The position numbers and the translations under genes were made by a program. Positions 1-7,084 of a DNA stretch of 64,000 nucleotides are shown here, in pieces (the stretch's first letter is position 1; every line of letters begins with the position of its first letter). This stretch comes from Hyphobacterium marinum (GTDB taxonomy: Bacteria; Pseudomonadota; Alphaproteobacteria; Caulobacterales; Maricaulaceae), in NCBI RefSeq assembly GCF_036330325.1, contig NZ_JAZDRO010000002.1, positions 468,306-532,305 of the forward strand. The letters are read 5' to 3'. The notes beneath the pieces were generated by a model, which worked only from the letters and a program-made list of their open reading frames with translations, was not told where the DNA came from and made no database searches.

Positions 1-350
1 CGGATGACGAACGCCATCCCCGCTTCGATGCCCGTTATGCCGGTTTGCCGCCCGAAGTCCTGCCCGACAGCGAATCCCTGGCTACGACGCTCGAACGCGT
101 CCTGCCCTACTGGCGTGAGGCGATTGCGCCGCATCTGGCGTCCGGCGACGACATCCTTGTCGCCGCGCACGGCAATTCCCTGCGCGCCATCGTCAAACTC
201 CTCTTCGATGTCTCTCCGGAGGACATCGTGAAGGCGGAAATTCCCACCGGGAACCCGCTCCTGATCGAGCTCGACGCCAAGGGCCGCCAGCCGATCGATG
301 CCCGATATCTCGACACGGATCGCGCCCAGCCCATCCCCGCCCTTTCGTGA
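1..350 (+). CDS. gpmA: 2,3-bisphosphoglycerate-dependent phosphoglycerate mutase, C-terminal part (5' end outside window)
   Basis: Glycolytic enzyme interconverting 3- and 2-phosphoglycerate in the cytoplasm. The reading frame is open from base 3 and shows 115 C-terminal residues. They carry the second catalytic-histidine block (AAHGNSLRAIVK) and the downstream PTGNPL segment typical of the dPGM family; the N-terminal RHG motif lies outside the window. The TGA stop overlaps the GTG start of the next gene (GTGA), so the two are probably translationally coupled. Identification rests on motif recognition and is secure for the family. Confidence 0.93.
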   Translation, partial: DDERHPRFDARYAGLPPEVLPDSESLATTLERVLPYWREAIAPHLASGDDILVAAHGNSLRAIVKLLFDVSPEDIVKAEIPTGNPLLIELDAKGRQPIDARYLDTDRAQPIPALS

Positions 351-1000
351 CGGAACACGCCGACCTTCGCTTTATGGATGCCGCGTTGGCGCTGGCGGAG
401 GCCGGACTGGGCACGACAGCGCCAAACCCCTCTGTGGGGTGCGTGCTGGTTCGTGACGAGCGGGTGGTCGGTTTCGGGGCGACCGCGCCTGGCGGGCGCC
501 CCCATGCCGAGGCCATTGCCCTGAGCATGGCGGGTGGCGAGGCTGAAGGAGCAACGGCTTATGTCACGCTGGAACCCTGCGCCCATACCGGCCAGACCCC
601 GCCCTGCGTGGAGGCCCTGATCGCCGCGGGCGTGGCGCGGGTGGTCGTCGCCTGCACGGACCCTTTCCCGCAGGTGGCTGGCAAGGGTATCGCCCGTCTG
701 GAGGCAGCCGGGATCGCGGTCGAAACCGGATTGCGCCAACACGAAGCCGAAACCCTCAATCGCGGGTTCTTCAAACGCCTTGAAACCGGGCTTCCCTATG
801 TCGGCATCGATCCCGAACCGCGCAGGTACGATGCCGACCTGCCTGCACGGCTCGATGGCGATCCGCACACCGTCCTGCTCGGGCTCGGTCGGGACGGGCT
901 GACCCGGGTCCGGGCACAACCGGACAGCGCCGCCGCGCGCGCCCTGAGAGAGGCCGGATTGGCCGATTATGACGCCGATTCAGTGACAACGGGCCGTTAA
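347..1000 (+). CDS. ribD: RibD-type pyrimidine deaminase lacking the reductase domain
   Basis: Riboflavin pathway deaminase acting on diaminohydroxyphosphoribosylaminopyrimidine. Residues 1-145 are a complete zinc deaminase domain: APNPSVGCV (25-33), HAE (53-55), and PCAHTGQTPPC (77-87), which supplies two zinc cysteines. In typical RibD the segment FFKRLETGLPYV is followed by a reductase domain of about 200 residues. Here it runs into about 65 unrelated residues and stops at 217. The start is GTG overlapping the gpmA stop. The C-terminal tail shows none of the reductase motifs I know, so the uracil-reductase step must come from another gene, or this copy is specialised. Family confidence is high; physiological role is less sure. 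Confidence 0.85.
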   Translation: MTEHADLRFMDAALALAEAGLGTTAPNPSVGCVLVRDERVVGFGATAPGGRPHAEAIALSMAGGEAEGATAYVTLEPCAHTGQTPPCVEALIAAGVARVVVACTDPFPQVAGKGIARLEAAGIAVETGLRQHEAETLNRGFFKRLETGLPYVGIDPEPRRYDADLPARLDGDPHTVLLGLGRDGLTRVRAQPDSAAARALREAGLADYDADSVTTGR

Positions 1001-1057
1001 CCCTGTTTTGGCAGATTAGATCTCCATGCGGGCGGAGTCCCGCGCGCGAGAACCGGC

Positions 1058-2359
1058 ATGAACGAACGTGGCATTGTCTACAAAAAGCTGACCCAGGAGA
1101 TGGTCGACGCAATTTGCGACCGTCACGAACGCCTGTGGTCGGGTCGAGGCGGCGGCGCGCGGGCATCTTTCGCCTATTGCCTTGCCGAAGGCCTGAATTT
1201 CGCCGGGCGGGACCTGTCTGACGCTGACTTTACCGGTGCGGTCCTGGTCAGTGCCGATCTGTCGGGCTGCACGCTCAACAGCGCCAGCTTCTTTGGCGCA
1301 GACCTCCGCCGGTCGATCCTCGGCGGGGCGTCCCTGCGCCGGGCCGACATGCGCGGGGCGATCCTGCGCGGCGCGGACCTGACCGGCGCAGACCTGTCGG
1401 AAACGGATTTGCGCGAGGGCACGATCGCCCAGGTCGACAAGGTCCATGGCCTGGCCAAGCTGAGCCATGAAAAGCGGGCCGGTGAAATGGAAACCGCGAA
1501 TTTCACCGGGGCCAATTTGTCGCGCGCGAAAATGGCCGGCGTCGCCGCACAGAAGGCCGATTTTACTGACGCCATGATGATGGGAACGCGTCTGGTCCGT
1601 GCGAACCTTCGGGCCACCTGTTTCTCGGGGGCCAATCTGGAAGGTGCCGACATGTCCGGGGCCGACCTGACCGATGCGGACATGACTGATTCCATTCTGG
1701 TCGGAACCAATCTTCGCATGGCCCGGCTGGACGGAGCGGACCGGACCGGGGCCCTGACAGACGAGATTGTCGGTGAAGATGTCAGCCAGCTGGACGAACC
1801 CGTCGCCGATCTGATCGCGGCGCACATGCTGTGGTGCGAAACCAACGGCGCGAAAGGCAAGCCGTCCGTGTTTGACGGAGCCGACATGCGGGGACTGCGC
1901 TCGTTGGCCGGAAAGACACTCACTGCATTTCAGGCGCGCGGCGCAACACTTTACGGAATCGACCTGGAAGGTGCGCAGCTGCAAGGGGCCAAGCTCGAAC
2001 GCGCGGATCTGCGGATGGCCTGCCTCCGGGGAGCCGACCTTCGCGGCGCGGACCTGACGGGTGCCCGGTTGAACAATGCCGACATGCGCGATTGCAAGCT
2101 CGGCCCGCTTCTTCTGGCGGCAGACCGACTGCTACCCGCCTCGCTGGCCGCGGCCAAGGTCCGCTATGCCGACATGCGGGGTGCCGACCTGCGTCACCTT
2201 AAAGGGACAGGCGCAGACTTTTCCTATTCCAAGATGAACGGGGCGGACGTGCGCAAGGCGCTGTTCACCGGGTCCTGCTTCACCGGTACGAAGATCGGCA
2301 GCCGGTTCCGCGAGGACATCGGAGCCGCAGACGGCGCAGTCGATCTCGACGCAGCCTGA
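1058..2359 (+). CDS. Pentapeptide-repeat protein
   Basis: A 433-residue protein dominated by A(D/N)Lxx pentapeptide repeats, which fold as a right-handed quadrilateral beta-helix. Repeats fill roughly residues 48-125, 145-225 and 268-415, with two interruptions (about 126-147 and 226-267). The first 45 residues are not repetitive and include a basic patch. There is no signal peptide or membrane segment, so it is probably cytoplasmic. The ATG has only a weak upstream GAGAA. It follows ribD by 57 bases. Function cannot be read from the fold; DNA-gyrase protection as in Qnr proteins is one known role of the class but nothing here singles it out. Confidence 0.85.
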   Translation: MNERGIVYKKLTQEMVDAICDRHERLWSGRGGGARASFAYCLAEGLNFAGRDLSDADFTGAVLVSADLSGCTLNSASFFGADLRRSILGGASLRRADMRGAILRGADLTGADLSETDLREGTIAQVDKVHGLAKLSHEKRAGEMETANFTGANLSRAKMAGVAAQKADFTDAMMMGTRLVRANLRATCFSGANLEGADMSGADLTDADMTDSILVGTNLRMARLDGADRTGALTDEIVGEDVSQLDEPVADLIAAHMLWCETNGAKGKPSVFDGADMRGLRSLAGKTLTAFQARGATLYGIDLEGAQLQGAKLERADLRMACLRGADLRGADLTGARLNNADMRDCKLGPLLLAADRLLPASLAAAKVRYADMRGADLRHLKGTGADFSYSKMNGADVRKALFTGSCFTGTKIGSRFREDIGAADGAVDLDAA

Positions 2360-2461
2360 TCCTGGCCAGAAACGCAACGCGCCCCCGGCGGGGGAGGCCG
2401 GGAGCGCGCGCCACGCCTTGAAGGGAAAGGCGTTTACGTCAGGGTTAGCAAAAGCCGGGGA

Positions 2462-2938
2462 TCAGGCGGCTTTCGACTTTCGGCCCTCGATCACCTTGGC
2501 CGAGGGCTGGCTGCCGGATATCGCGATCCGGCGCGGCTTGGCCGCTTCCGGGATTTCACGCTGCAGCTGGATGGCGAGCAGGCCGTTCTTCAGCTCAGCG
2601 CCTTCCACATTGACGTGGTCAGCGAGGTGGAAACGGCGCTCGAAGGCGCGCTCGGCAATGCCGCGATGAACATAGCGGGGGCCGTCTTCGTCTTCACTGC
2701 GCTCGGCCTTGCGGCCCGAAACGGTCAGCACGTTTTCCTGGACCTCGACGGTCAGGTCGTCTTCGCCGAATCCGGCAACCGCCAGCTCAATGCGGTAATC
2801 ATTCTCGCCGAGCTGTTCGATATTGTACGGCGGATAACCGTTCGATGGTTCCTGCTTGGAGGCGGAATCGATCAGATTGGCCAGACGGTCGAAACCGACA
2901 ATGGTCCGGTAGAAGGGGGTGTAGTCGACACTTCTCAT
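2462..2938 (-). CDS. ibpA: Small heat-shock protein, Hsp20/IbpA family
   Basis: ATP-independent holdase chaperone that binds unfolding proteins. The N-terminus MRSVDYTPFYRTIVGFDRL matches the IbpA class; an alpha-crystallin domain occupies about residues 35-130, with GRKAE and the ENxLTVSG strand visible; a basic tail ends in KSKAA. Two in-frame ATGs exist at 2947 and 2938. AAGGAG (2949-2954) lies 1 base from the first and 10 from the second, and the IbpA-like N-terminus begins at the second, so I choose 2938 (158 residues). Upstream sits a sigma-32-like promoter and a ROSE-like hairpin. It is divergent from the lipoprotein methyltransferase gene. Confidence 0.9.
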   Translation of the reverse strand: MRSVDYTPFYRTIVGFDRLANLIDSASKQEPSNGYPPYNIEQLGENDYRIELAVAGFGEDDLTVEVQENVLTVSGRKAERSEDEDGPRYVHRGIAERAFERRFHLADHVNVEGAELKNGLLAIQLQREIPEAAKPRRIAISGSQPSAKVIEGRKSKAA

Positions 2939-2946
2939 AGCGCTCA

Positions 2947-3000
2947 TTCTCCTTGGTCAGAGCAATAAGGCACCTCGCTTCTGACATTCCTCGCGAGGCG
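2947..3000 (-). promoter_or_regulatory. ROSE-like RNA thermometer in the hsp20 leader
   Basis: On the minus strand the last leader hairpin pairs UUGCUCU (2965-2959) with GGAGAA (2952-2947) around a six-base loop, leaving G2963 unpaired opposite the Shine-Dalgarno. A UUGCU tract masking AAGGAG with a bulged or G-G mispaired guanine is the hallmark of ROSE elements in rhizobial and enterobacterial hsp20 leaders. A second stem of eight pairs (3000-2993 with 2978-2971, 14-base loop) lies just upstream. Heating should melt the weak terminal hairpin and free the ribosome site. The structure is read by eye, not computed. Confidence 0.7.
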
Positions 3001-3085
3001 GTAAGGCGGCTCCTCAAACCAATCACCCCGCATAGCGGCGGTGACCGGAGCCCGCAGAACCCGTTTTGGCGTCCTGCACGAGATT

Positions 3086-3113
3086 ATTTGGGGAGGGGTT
3101 TTCCCGGTTCAAG
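3086..3113 (-). promoter_or_regulatory. Sigma-32 (RpoH) type promoter for hsp20
   Basis: Minus-strand CTTGAAC (3113-3107), a 13-base spacer, then CCCCAAAT (3093-3086). This is close to the heat-shock consensus CTTGAAA / CCCCATNT with 13-15 spacing. Initiation near 3079 would give a leader of about 140 bases that contains the ROSE-like hairpin, so the gene would be induced both by transcription and by thermal melting. Confidence 0.75.
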
Positions 3114-3179
3114 ACCCTTCCCTTCACCCGCGTCCATCTATCTAATGCGCGCGATCCATCACGAATTCAGGAGTATTCC

Positions 3180-4175
3180 ATGTCCCGCATTCTGACGTCT
3201 GTCCTCCTTGCTGCCTGTGCCGCGGGGCTTAGCGCCTGCGGGAATGGCAATGACGCGCCTGACGAGGCGGGCCAGGGCGGCGAGGCCGTCATCAGCGAAG
3301 AGGCCGCCGGCGCGGATGCCGGAATGGAAGCCGGAATGGAAGCCGGTGACAGCGACGCGGATACGTCGGCAGCAGGGGAGGCCGAGACCGGAACACTGAC
3401 CTGGGCGGTTGCGGGCGAGTGGCGGGGGACGAACCGCGAACGGGATGTGTGGCGGCATCCGCAGGAGACCCTCGAATTTCTGGGTGTCGACCCGTCGGGC
3501 CGGGTCATCGAGATCTGGCCGGGCTCGGGCTGGTATTCGGAAATCCTGGCCCCCTGGGTGGCCGCCAATGGCGGAACCTTCGTTGCAGCGACCTTCCCCG
3601 CCGATTCGGAAAGCGAACGCCGCCGCGAGGCGCGCGCCAGCTATGAAGCCCACTTCGCCTCCGATCCGGTTTACGGCACGGTTGAGATGGCCGACTTCCA
3701 TGCCGATGGCGCGGACCTGGGCGCTCCGGGATCGGCCGACGCCATCCTGTCATTCCGGAATGTTCACAACTGGATGGGCGGCGGATTTGCCGAGCGCGCA
3801 TTTGCCGATTTCTACGCCGCATTGCGGCCTGGCGGTATCCTGGGCGTGATTGAGCACCGCCTGCCCGATACCCGGGAGCAGGACCCGCGCGCCGGGACGG
3901 GCTATGTCCAGGAGGCCTATGTCATCGCGATGGCCCGCGAAGCCGGTTTTGAATTCGTCGGCTCAAGCGAGGTCAACGCCAATCCCGCCGATACCGCCGA
4001 CCATCCCTTCGGTGTCTGGACCCTGCCGCCGACGCGCCGCAGCGCAGCCTATGGCGAACCGGAGAATCCGGACTTTGACCACAACGTCTATGATGCGATC
4101 GGCGAGAGTGACCGGATGACGCTGCTGTTCCGCAAGCCTGAGACGGCCGAGGCCGGGACAACCGACGGCGAGTAG
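3180..4175 (+). CDS. Predicted lipoprotein with SAM-dependent methyltransferase fold (COG4798-like)
   Basis: 331 residues. The start at 3180 has an AGGAG six bases upstream and gives a clean lipoprotein signal (MSRILTSVLLAACAAGLSAC, lipid on Cys20). Residues 21-75 are acidic and low-complexity and include a GMEA triplet repeat. From about residue 90 the sequence resembles an exported methyltransferase family: HPQETLEFLGV, then VIEIWPGSGWYSEIL as motif I, and a later RNVHNWM segment. Methyltransferases of this group carry export signals although S-adenosylmethionine is cytoplasmic, so substrate and activity are open. It is divergent from hsp20 and convergent, with one base between, to the HisN-like gene. 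Confidence 0.75.
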   Translation: MSRILTSVLLAACAAGLSACGNGNDAPDEAGQGGEAVISEEAAGADAGMEAGMEAGDSDADTSAAGEAETGTLTWAVAGEWRGTNRERDVWRHPQETLEFLGVDPSGRVIEIWPGSGWYSEILAPWVAANGGTFVAATFPADSESERRREARASYEAHFASDPVYGTVEMADFHADGADLGAPGSADAILSFRNVHNWMGGGFAERAFADFYAALRPGGILGVIEHRLPDTREQDPRAGTGYVQEAYVIAMAREAGFEFVGSSEVNANPADTADHPFGVWTLPPTRRSAAYGEPENPDFDHNVYDAIGESDRMTLLFRKPETAEAGTTDGE

Positions 4176-4176
4176 G

Positions 4177-4980
4177 TCAGCGCGCTGCGCTGGCAAGCAT
4201 GTCCAGCGCCGTGGCGTGAAGTTCCGGCGTGGCGGCGGCAACAACCTGCCCGCCGTCACCGGCCGGTCCGCCACGCCAATTGGTCAGGACACCGCCGGCG
4301 GCCGTCACAACAGGTATCAGGGCGCGCACGTCAAACGGCTGAAGTCCGGATTCAACGACCAGGTCGATCTGCCCCGATGCCAGACAGGCATAGGCATAGG
4401 CATCATGGCCAAAGCGCGTCAGCCGTGCCGCCGCCCGCAGGCGTGCGAAAGCCTCCGCTTCGGCACCTTCGAACAGATAGGGATCAGTGCTGGCGAGAAT
4501 GGCGCCGTCAAGGCGGGTGACACCCGAGACGGCCGGGATCCGGTCCGGCAGTCCCGAACGGCTGTGGACGGCCCCGCTGACCGAACCGGTAAACCGTTCA
4601 CCGATATAGGGCTGGTCGATCATGCCCAGAATGGAGTCTGGCCCGTCATCGAGAGCGATGAGTACGGTCCATGTCGGAAAGCCGGCAATGAAGCCCCGCG
4701 TGCCATCGATTGGATCGAGCGTCCACAGGCGGCCATTGCGACTATCGACGGGGGGAAACTCCTCCCCGAGAATACCGTCATCGGGCCGTTCCGCCGAGAT
4801 AAGCGAACGCATGGCGGCCTCGGACGCCCGGTCGGCCAGCGTCACCGGATCGAAGCCGGTTTCACCGAGCTTGTTCTCCAGCCCGGCCTCGGCGCGGAAA
4901 TAGGGCAGGATTGCTGCGCGTGCCGCATCGGCGAGGCGGCCGGCGAATTCGAGATCGTCGGATAATGAAAAGGCGGGCAT
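4177..4980 (-). CDS. hisN: HisN-type histidinol-phosphatase / inositol monophosphatase family enzyme
   Basis: Mg-dependent phosphatase of the inositol monophosphatase superfamily, 267 residues, cytoplasmic. Metal-site motifs are GEEFPP (72-77) and LDPIDGTRGFI (88-98). The RGF after DGT and the length fit the histidinol-phosphate phosphatase subgroup better than SuhB; a second family member (SuhB-like, 57.5 kb) is present in the window, which supports division of labour. The third metal-site segment is FDVRALIPVVTAAGG. Histidine biosynthesis is inferred from family, not from neighbours, which are unrelated. Confidence 0.8.
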   Translation of the reverse strand: MPAFSLSDDLEFAGRLADAARAAILPYFRAEAGLENKLGETGFDPVTLADRASEAAMRSLISAERPDDGILGEEFPPVDSRNGRLWTLDPIDGTRGFIAGFPTWTVLIALDDGPDSILGMIDQPYIGERFTGSVSGAVHSRSGLPDRIPAVSGVTRLDGAILASTDPYLFEGAEAEAFARLRAAARLTRFGHDAYAYACLASGQIDLVVESGLQPFDVRALIPVVTAAGGVLTNWRGGPAGDGGQVVAAATPELHATALDMLASAAR

Positions 4981-5043
4981 CGCTGCCCGCCTATCACGTG
5001 ATGATCATCTTCACCAGTCGTCCGGCCCGGATGACCGGGCGTT

Positions 5044-5433
5044 TCAGGCGGCGTCGTTGGCGGCCTCGGACGGCTCAAGGGATTTGGCCAGTTCCAGGAG
5101 GCGCTTTCGCGGCCGTTCACCGAGACGGTAGTAAGCGCGGACCAGATCCATGGTTTCCTTCTGGGAGAGGATGTCCGCAGCCAGGGTCGGCTCCGACGTC
5201 GGATCGCTGTCGCGCTCGGAGAGCCCTTCATAGAAATACTGCACCGGGACATCGAGCGCTTCGGCCAGCTCGAACAGCCGGCTGGCGCTGACCCGGTTGG
5301 CTCCACACTCATATTTCTGGATCTGCTGGAAGCGGATTCCGACAGACTCGGCCAGCTGTTGCTGGGTCAGCCCGAGAAGACGGCGGCGGCGGCGCAGCCG
5401 CTTGCCGACATGAAGATCGATTTCGTTGGTCAT
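5044..5433 (-). CDS. Xre-family helix-turn-helix transcriptional regulator
   Basis: 129 residues. An N-terminal HTH_3 domain (about 10-66) has the classic sequence GLTQQQLAESVGIRFQQIQKYE followed by NRVSASRLFELAEAL. The C-terminal half is acidic, then helical with a basic LGERPRKRLLELAKSLE segment, as in many alphaproteobacterial single-domain Xre regulators. There is no signal-sensing domain. It lies between the HisN-like phosphatase and the N-formylglutamate amidohydrolase, all leftward, with 63- and 123-base gaps, so it may be transcribed alone. Target genes unknown. Confidence 0.85.
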   Translation of the reverse strand: MTNEIDLHVGKRLRRRRRLLGLTQQQLAESVGIRFQQIQKYECGANRVSASRLFELAEALDVPVQYFYEGLSERDSDPTSEPTLAADILSQKETMDLVRAYYRLGERPRKRLLELAKSLEPSEAANDAA

Positions 5434-5556
5434 CGTGCGTCACACCCTCTGATCACCCCTGATACGCCGCATCCGGCCGGCGCACTCGCTTGATACGGGA
5501 GCAAAGCACGCGCCAAGCGAGTCCGGATCCCCCGATTCGCTTGCGCTGCAACGATT

Positions 5557-6456
5557 CTAGCGGAGTTCGACCCCCCAGGGCCGCGAGCAGAGATCGGCGA
5601 TGAAAGCCGTCAGGCGCGTACGCGTGGTCTCAAACGTCCCGGAACGGGTCACATCGGATTCGTTGAGATAGAGCGCGCGATTCACCTCGATCTGGACCGC
5701 ATGCCGATTCAGGAGGGGCCGGCCGTAGAATTCGGTGGAATGGCCACCGGCATAGGGTTCGTTCCGAGCCGTTCTGAAACCGGAATTCCGTGCGGCGGCT
5801 TCGACCTGATCGACAATCCCGGGCGCAGCCGAGGCTCCATGCCGGTCGCCGATTACAATATCGATATGCCGATTGCCGCGGGACGGCATGGAATGGGCAT
5901 CAATCAGGATAACGAAACCGAACGCGCGCGTGACGGCGGCCAGCTCCTCTTCGAGTGCCTCATGATAAGGGCGGTAGAGTCGGTCGAGGCGATCGGTGGC
6001 TTCCGATATCGGGAGACGGTGCGGGTAGACCGGTTCGCCCTCGGCACCGATTCGCGGGATGACACCGAGCCCGGCGCGGGTCCGCGGGCTCGGAGTGTTG
6101 CCGCTACGGGGGGCATCGATAAACAGTTGTGGATCGATTTCATCGATCGCGCGGTTCGGATCGAGATAGACGCGCGGAAAATTGGCGCGCACCATCGGCG
6201 CACCGCAGGCCGGGGCGGCGGAAAACAGCTCGTCAATATAGGCGTCTTCTGATCGCCGAAGCTGGACGAGCGACAGCGCCGTATCCTGCAAGAACGCGTC
6301 CGAATAGCGGCGTCCACTATGCGGTGACGCGAACACGAGCGGGGCCCTGAGGGTTTCCGGGCGCCGGATGGAAACCGGACCGTCATCTGCGGCTGTATCC
6401 GCCGTCGGAACGGCGTCGGTCAGGGTCTCTACTCGAAGCGATGAAGCAGCATCCAT
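5557..6456 (-). CDS. N-formylglutamate amidohydrolase family protein
   Basis: Releases formate from N-formylglutamate in one branch of histidine degradation; many paralogues act on other N-acylated amino acids. The family signature VFASPHSGRRYS is near residue 42, followed by ANFPRVYLDPNR, a DAHSMPSRG block and EVNRALYLNE near the C-terminus. I use ATG 6456 (MDAASS, 299 residues); an ATG 13 codons further upstream is possible but adds nothing family-like. No other hut gene is nearby, so a role in histidine catabolism is only a family-level guess. Divergent from cpdR across 128 bases. Confidence 0.85.
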   Translation of the reverse strand: MDAASSLRVETLTDAVPTADTAADDGPVSIRRPETLRAPLVFASPHSGRRYSDAFLQDTALSLVQLRRSEDAYIDELFSAAPACGAPMVRANFPRVYLDPNRAIDEIDPQLFIDAPRSGNTPSPRTRAGLGVIPRIGAEGEPVYPHRLPISEATDRLDRLYRPYHEALEEELAAVTRAFGFVILIDAHSMPSRGNRHIDIVIGDRHGASAAPGIVDQVEAAARNSGFRTARNEPYAGGHSTEFYGRPLLNRHAVQIEVNRALYLNESDVTRSGTFETTRTRLTAFIADLCSRPWGVELR

Positions 6457-6584
6457 GGGGGCAATCGTGATTGGGCATGCATGGCCCGTCAACAACGTGT
6501 CGCCCGCGTTCAGCGGGTTTTTACGATATTCGGGTATTCAACAGGCTGAAACTTGTTCCTGAAGGGTGGGAGTTCGCGAGAACC

Positions 6585-6950
6585 ATGGCGAATATTCTTT
6601 TGGCGGAAGACGACGATTCGATGCGCGACTTCCTTGCGAAGGCGCTCAAACGCGCCGGACACGAAGTGACCAGTTGCGCGGATGGTGACGCCGGTCTGGC
6701 AGCATTTGAGGCCGGGACACCCGGTTTTGACCTGCTGCTGACCGACATTGTCATGCCCGGGATTGACGGGATCGAGCTGGCGCGGCGCGCGGCCGAGACC
6801 GCTCCGGGCCTGAAGATCATGTTCATCACCGGATTTGCCGCCGTGGCTCTGAACCCGGGGTCCGGCGCACCAACGAATGCGAAAGTGCTGTCCAAGCCTT
6901 TCCATCTTCGCGAACTGGTCGACGAGGTGGCCCGCGTTACCGCCGCCTGA
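6585..6950 (+). CDS. cpdR: Single-domain response regulator CpdR
   Basis: 121-residue stand-alone receiver. The sequence tracks Caulobacter CpdR closely, including ILLAEDD, LLLTDIVMPGIDGIELARR, the unusual KIMFITGFAAVAL and VLSKPFHLRELVDEV. Phospho-acceptor is Asp54; acidic pocket DD 9-10; Lys near 102. In Caulobacter unphosphorylated CpdR delivers ClpXP to the cell pole and primes degradation of CtrA and PdeA, with phosphorylation through CckA-ChpT. RcdA, the next adaptor, is encoded at 52.9 kb. ATG 6585 is chosen because the receiver begins there; upstream in-frame codons encode no homologous sequence. A strong terminator follows. Confidence 0.93.
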   Translation: MANILLAEDDDSMRDFLAKALKRAGHEVTSCADGDAGLAAFEAGTPGFDLLLTDIVMPGIDGIELARRAAETAPGLKIMFITGFAAVALNPGSGAPTNAKVLSKPFHLRELVDEVARVTAA

Positions 6951-6972
6951 CCCGATACTCCGCTGAAACATG

Positions 6973-7006
6973 AAAGCCGCCGGACACACTGTCCGGCGGC
7001 TTTTTC
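6973..7006 (+). terminator. Rho-independent terminator after cpdR
   Basis: An 11-pair GC-rich stem (AGCCGCCGGAC at 6975-6985 with GTCCGGCGGCT at 6991-7001) and five-base loop, followed by TTTTTCTT. Confidence 0.9.
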
Positions 7007-7030
7007 TTGTGGCCAATGGTCGGCCAACAG

Positions 7031-7060
7031 AAAAGGCCCGCTCTTGCGAGCGGGCCTTTC
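7031..7060 (-). terminator. Rho-independent terminator after the TonB receptor gene
   Basis: Stem AAAGGCCCGCTC / GAGCGGGCCTTT with a four-base loop. On the minus strand the 3' side runs into TTTTCTGTT, placing it about 25 bases past the receptor stop codon. Confidence 0.85.
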
Positions 7061-7084
7061 CCGTTTTCATCGTGTCAAGCGATC

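Noticed and set aside
1016..1984. Minus-strand frame opposite the pentapeptide protein
   Set aside because: It reads the complement of the repeats and simply inherits their periodicity.
1058..2359. Qnr-type quinolone-resistance function for the pentapeptide protein
   Set aside because: The fold alone does not support it; length, interruptions and context differ, and no resistance context is present.
2938..2947. ATG at 2947 as the start of the small heat-shock gene
   Set aside because: Only one base separates it from AAGGAG and it adds MSA before the conserved IbpA N-terminus.
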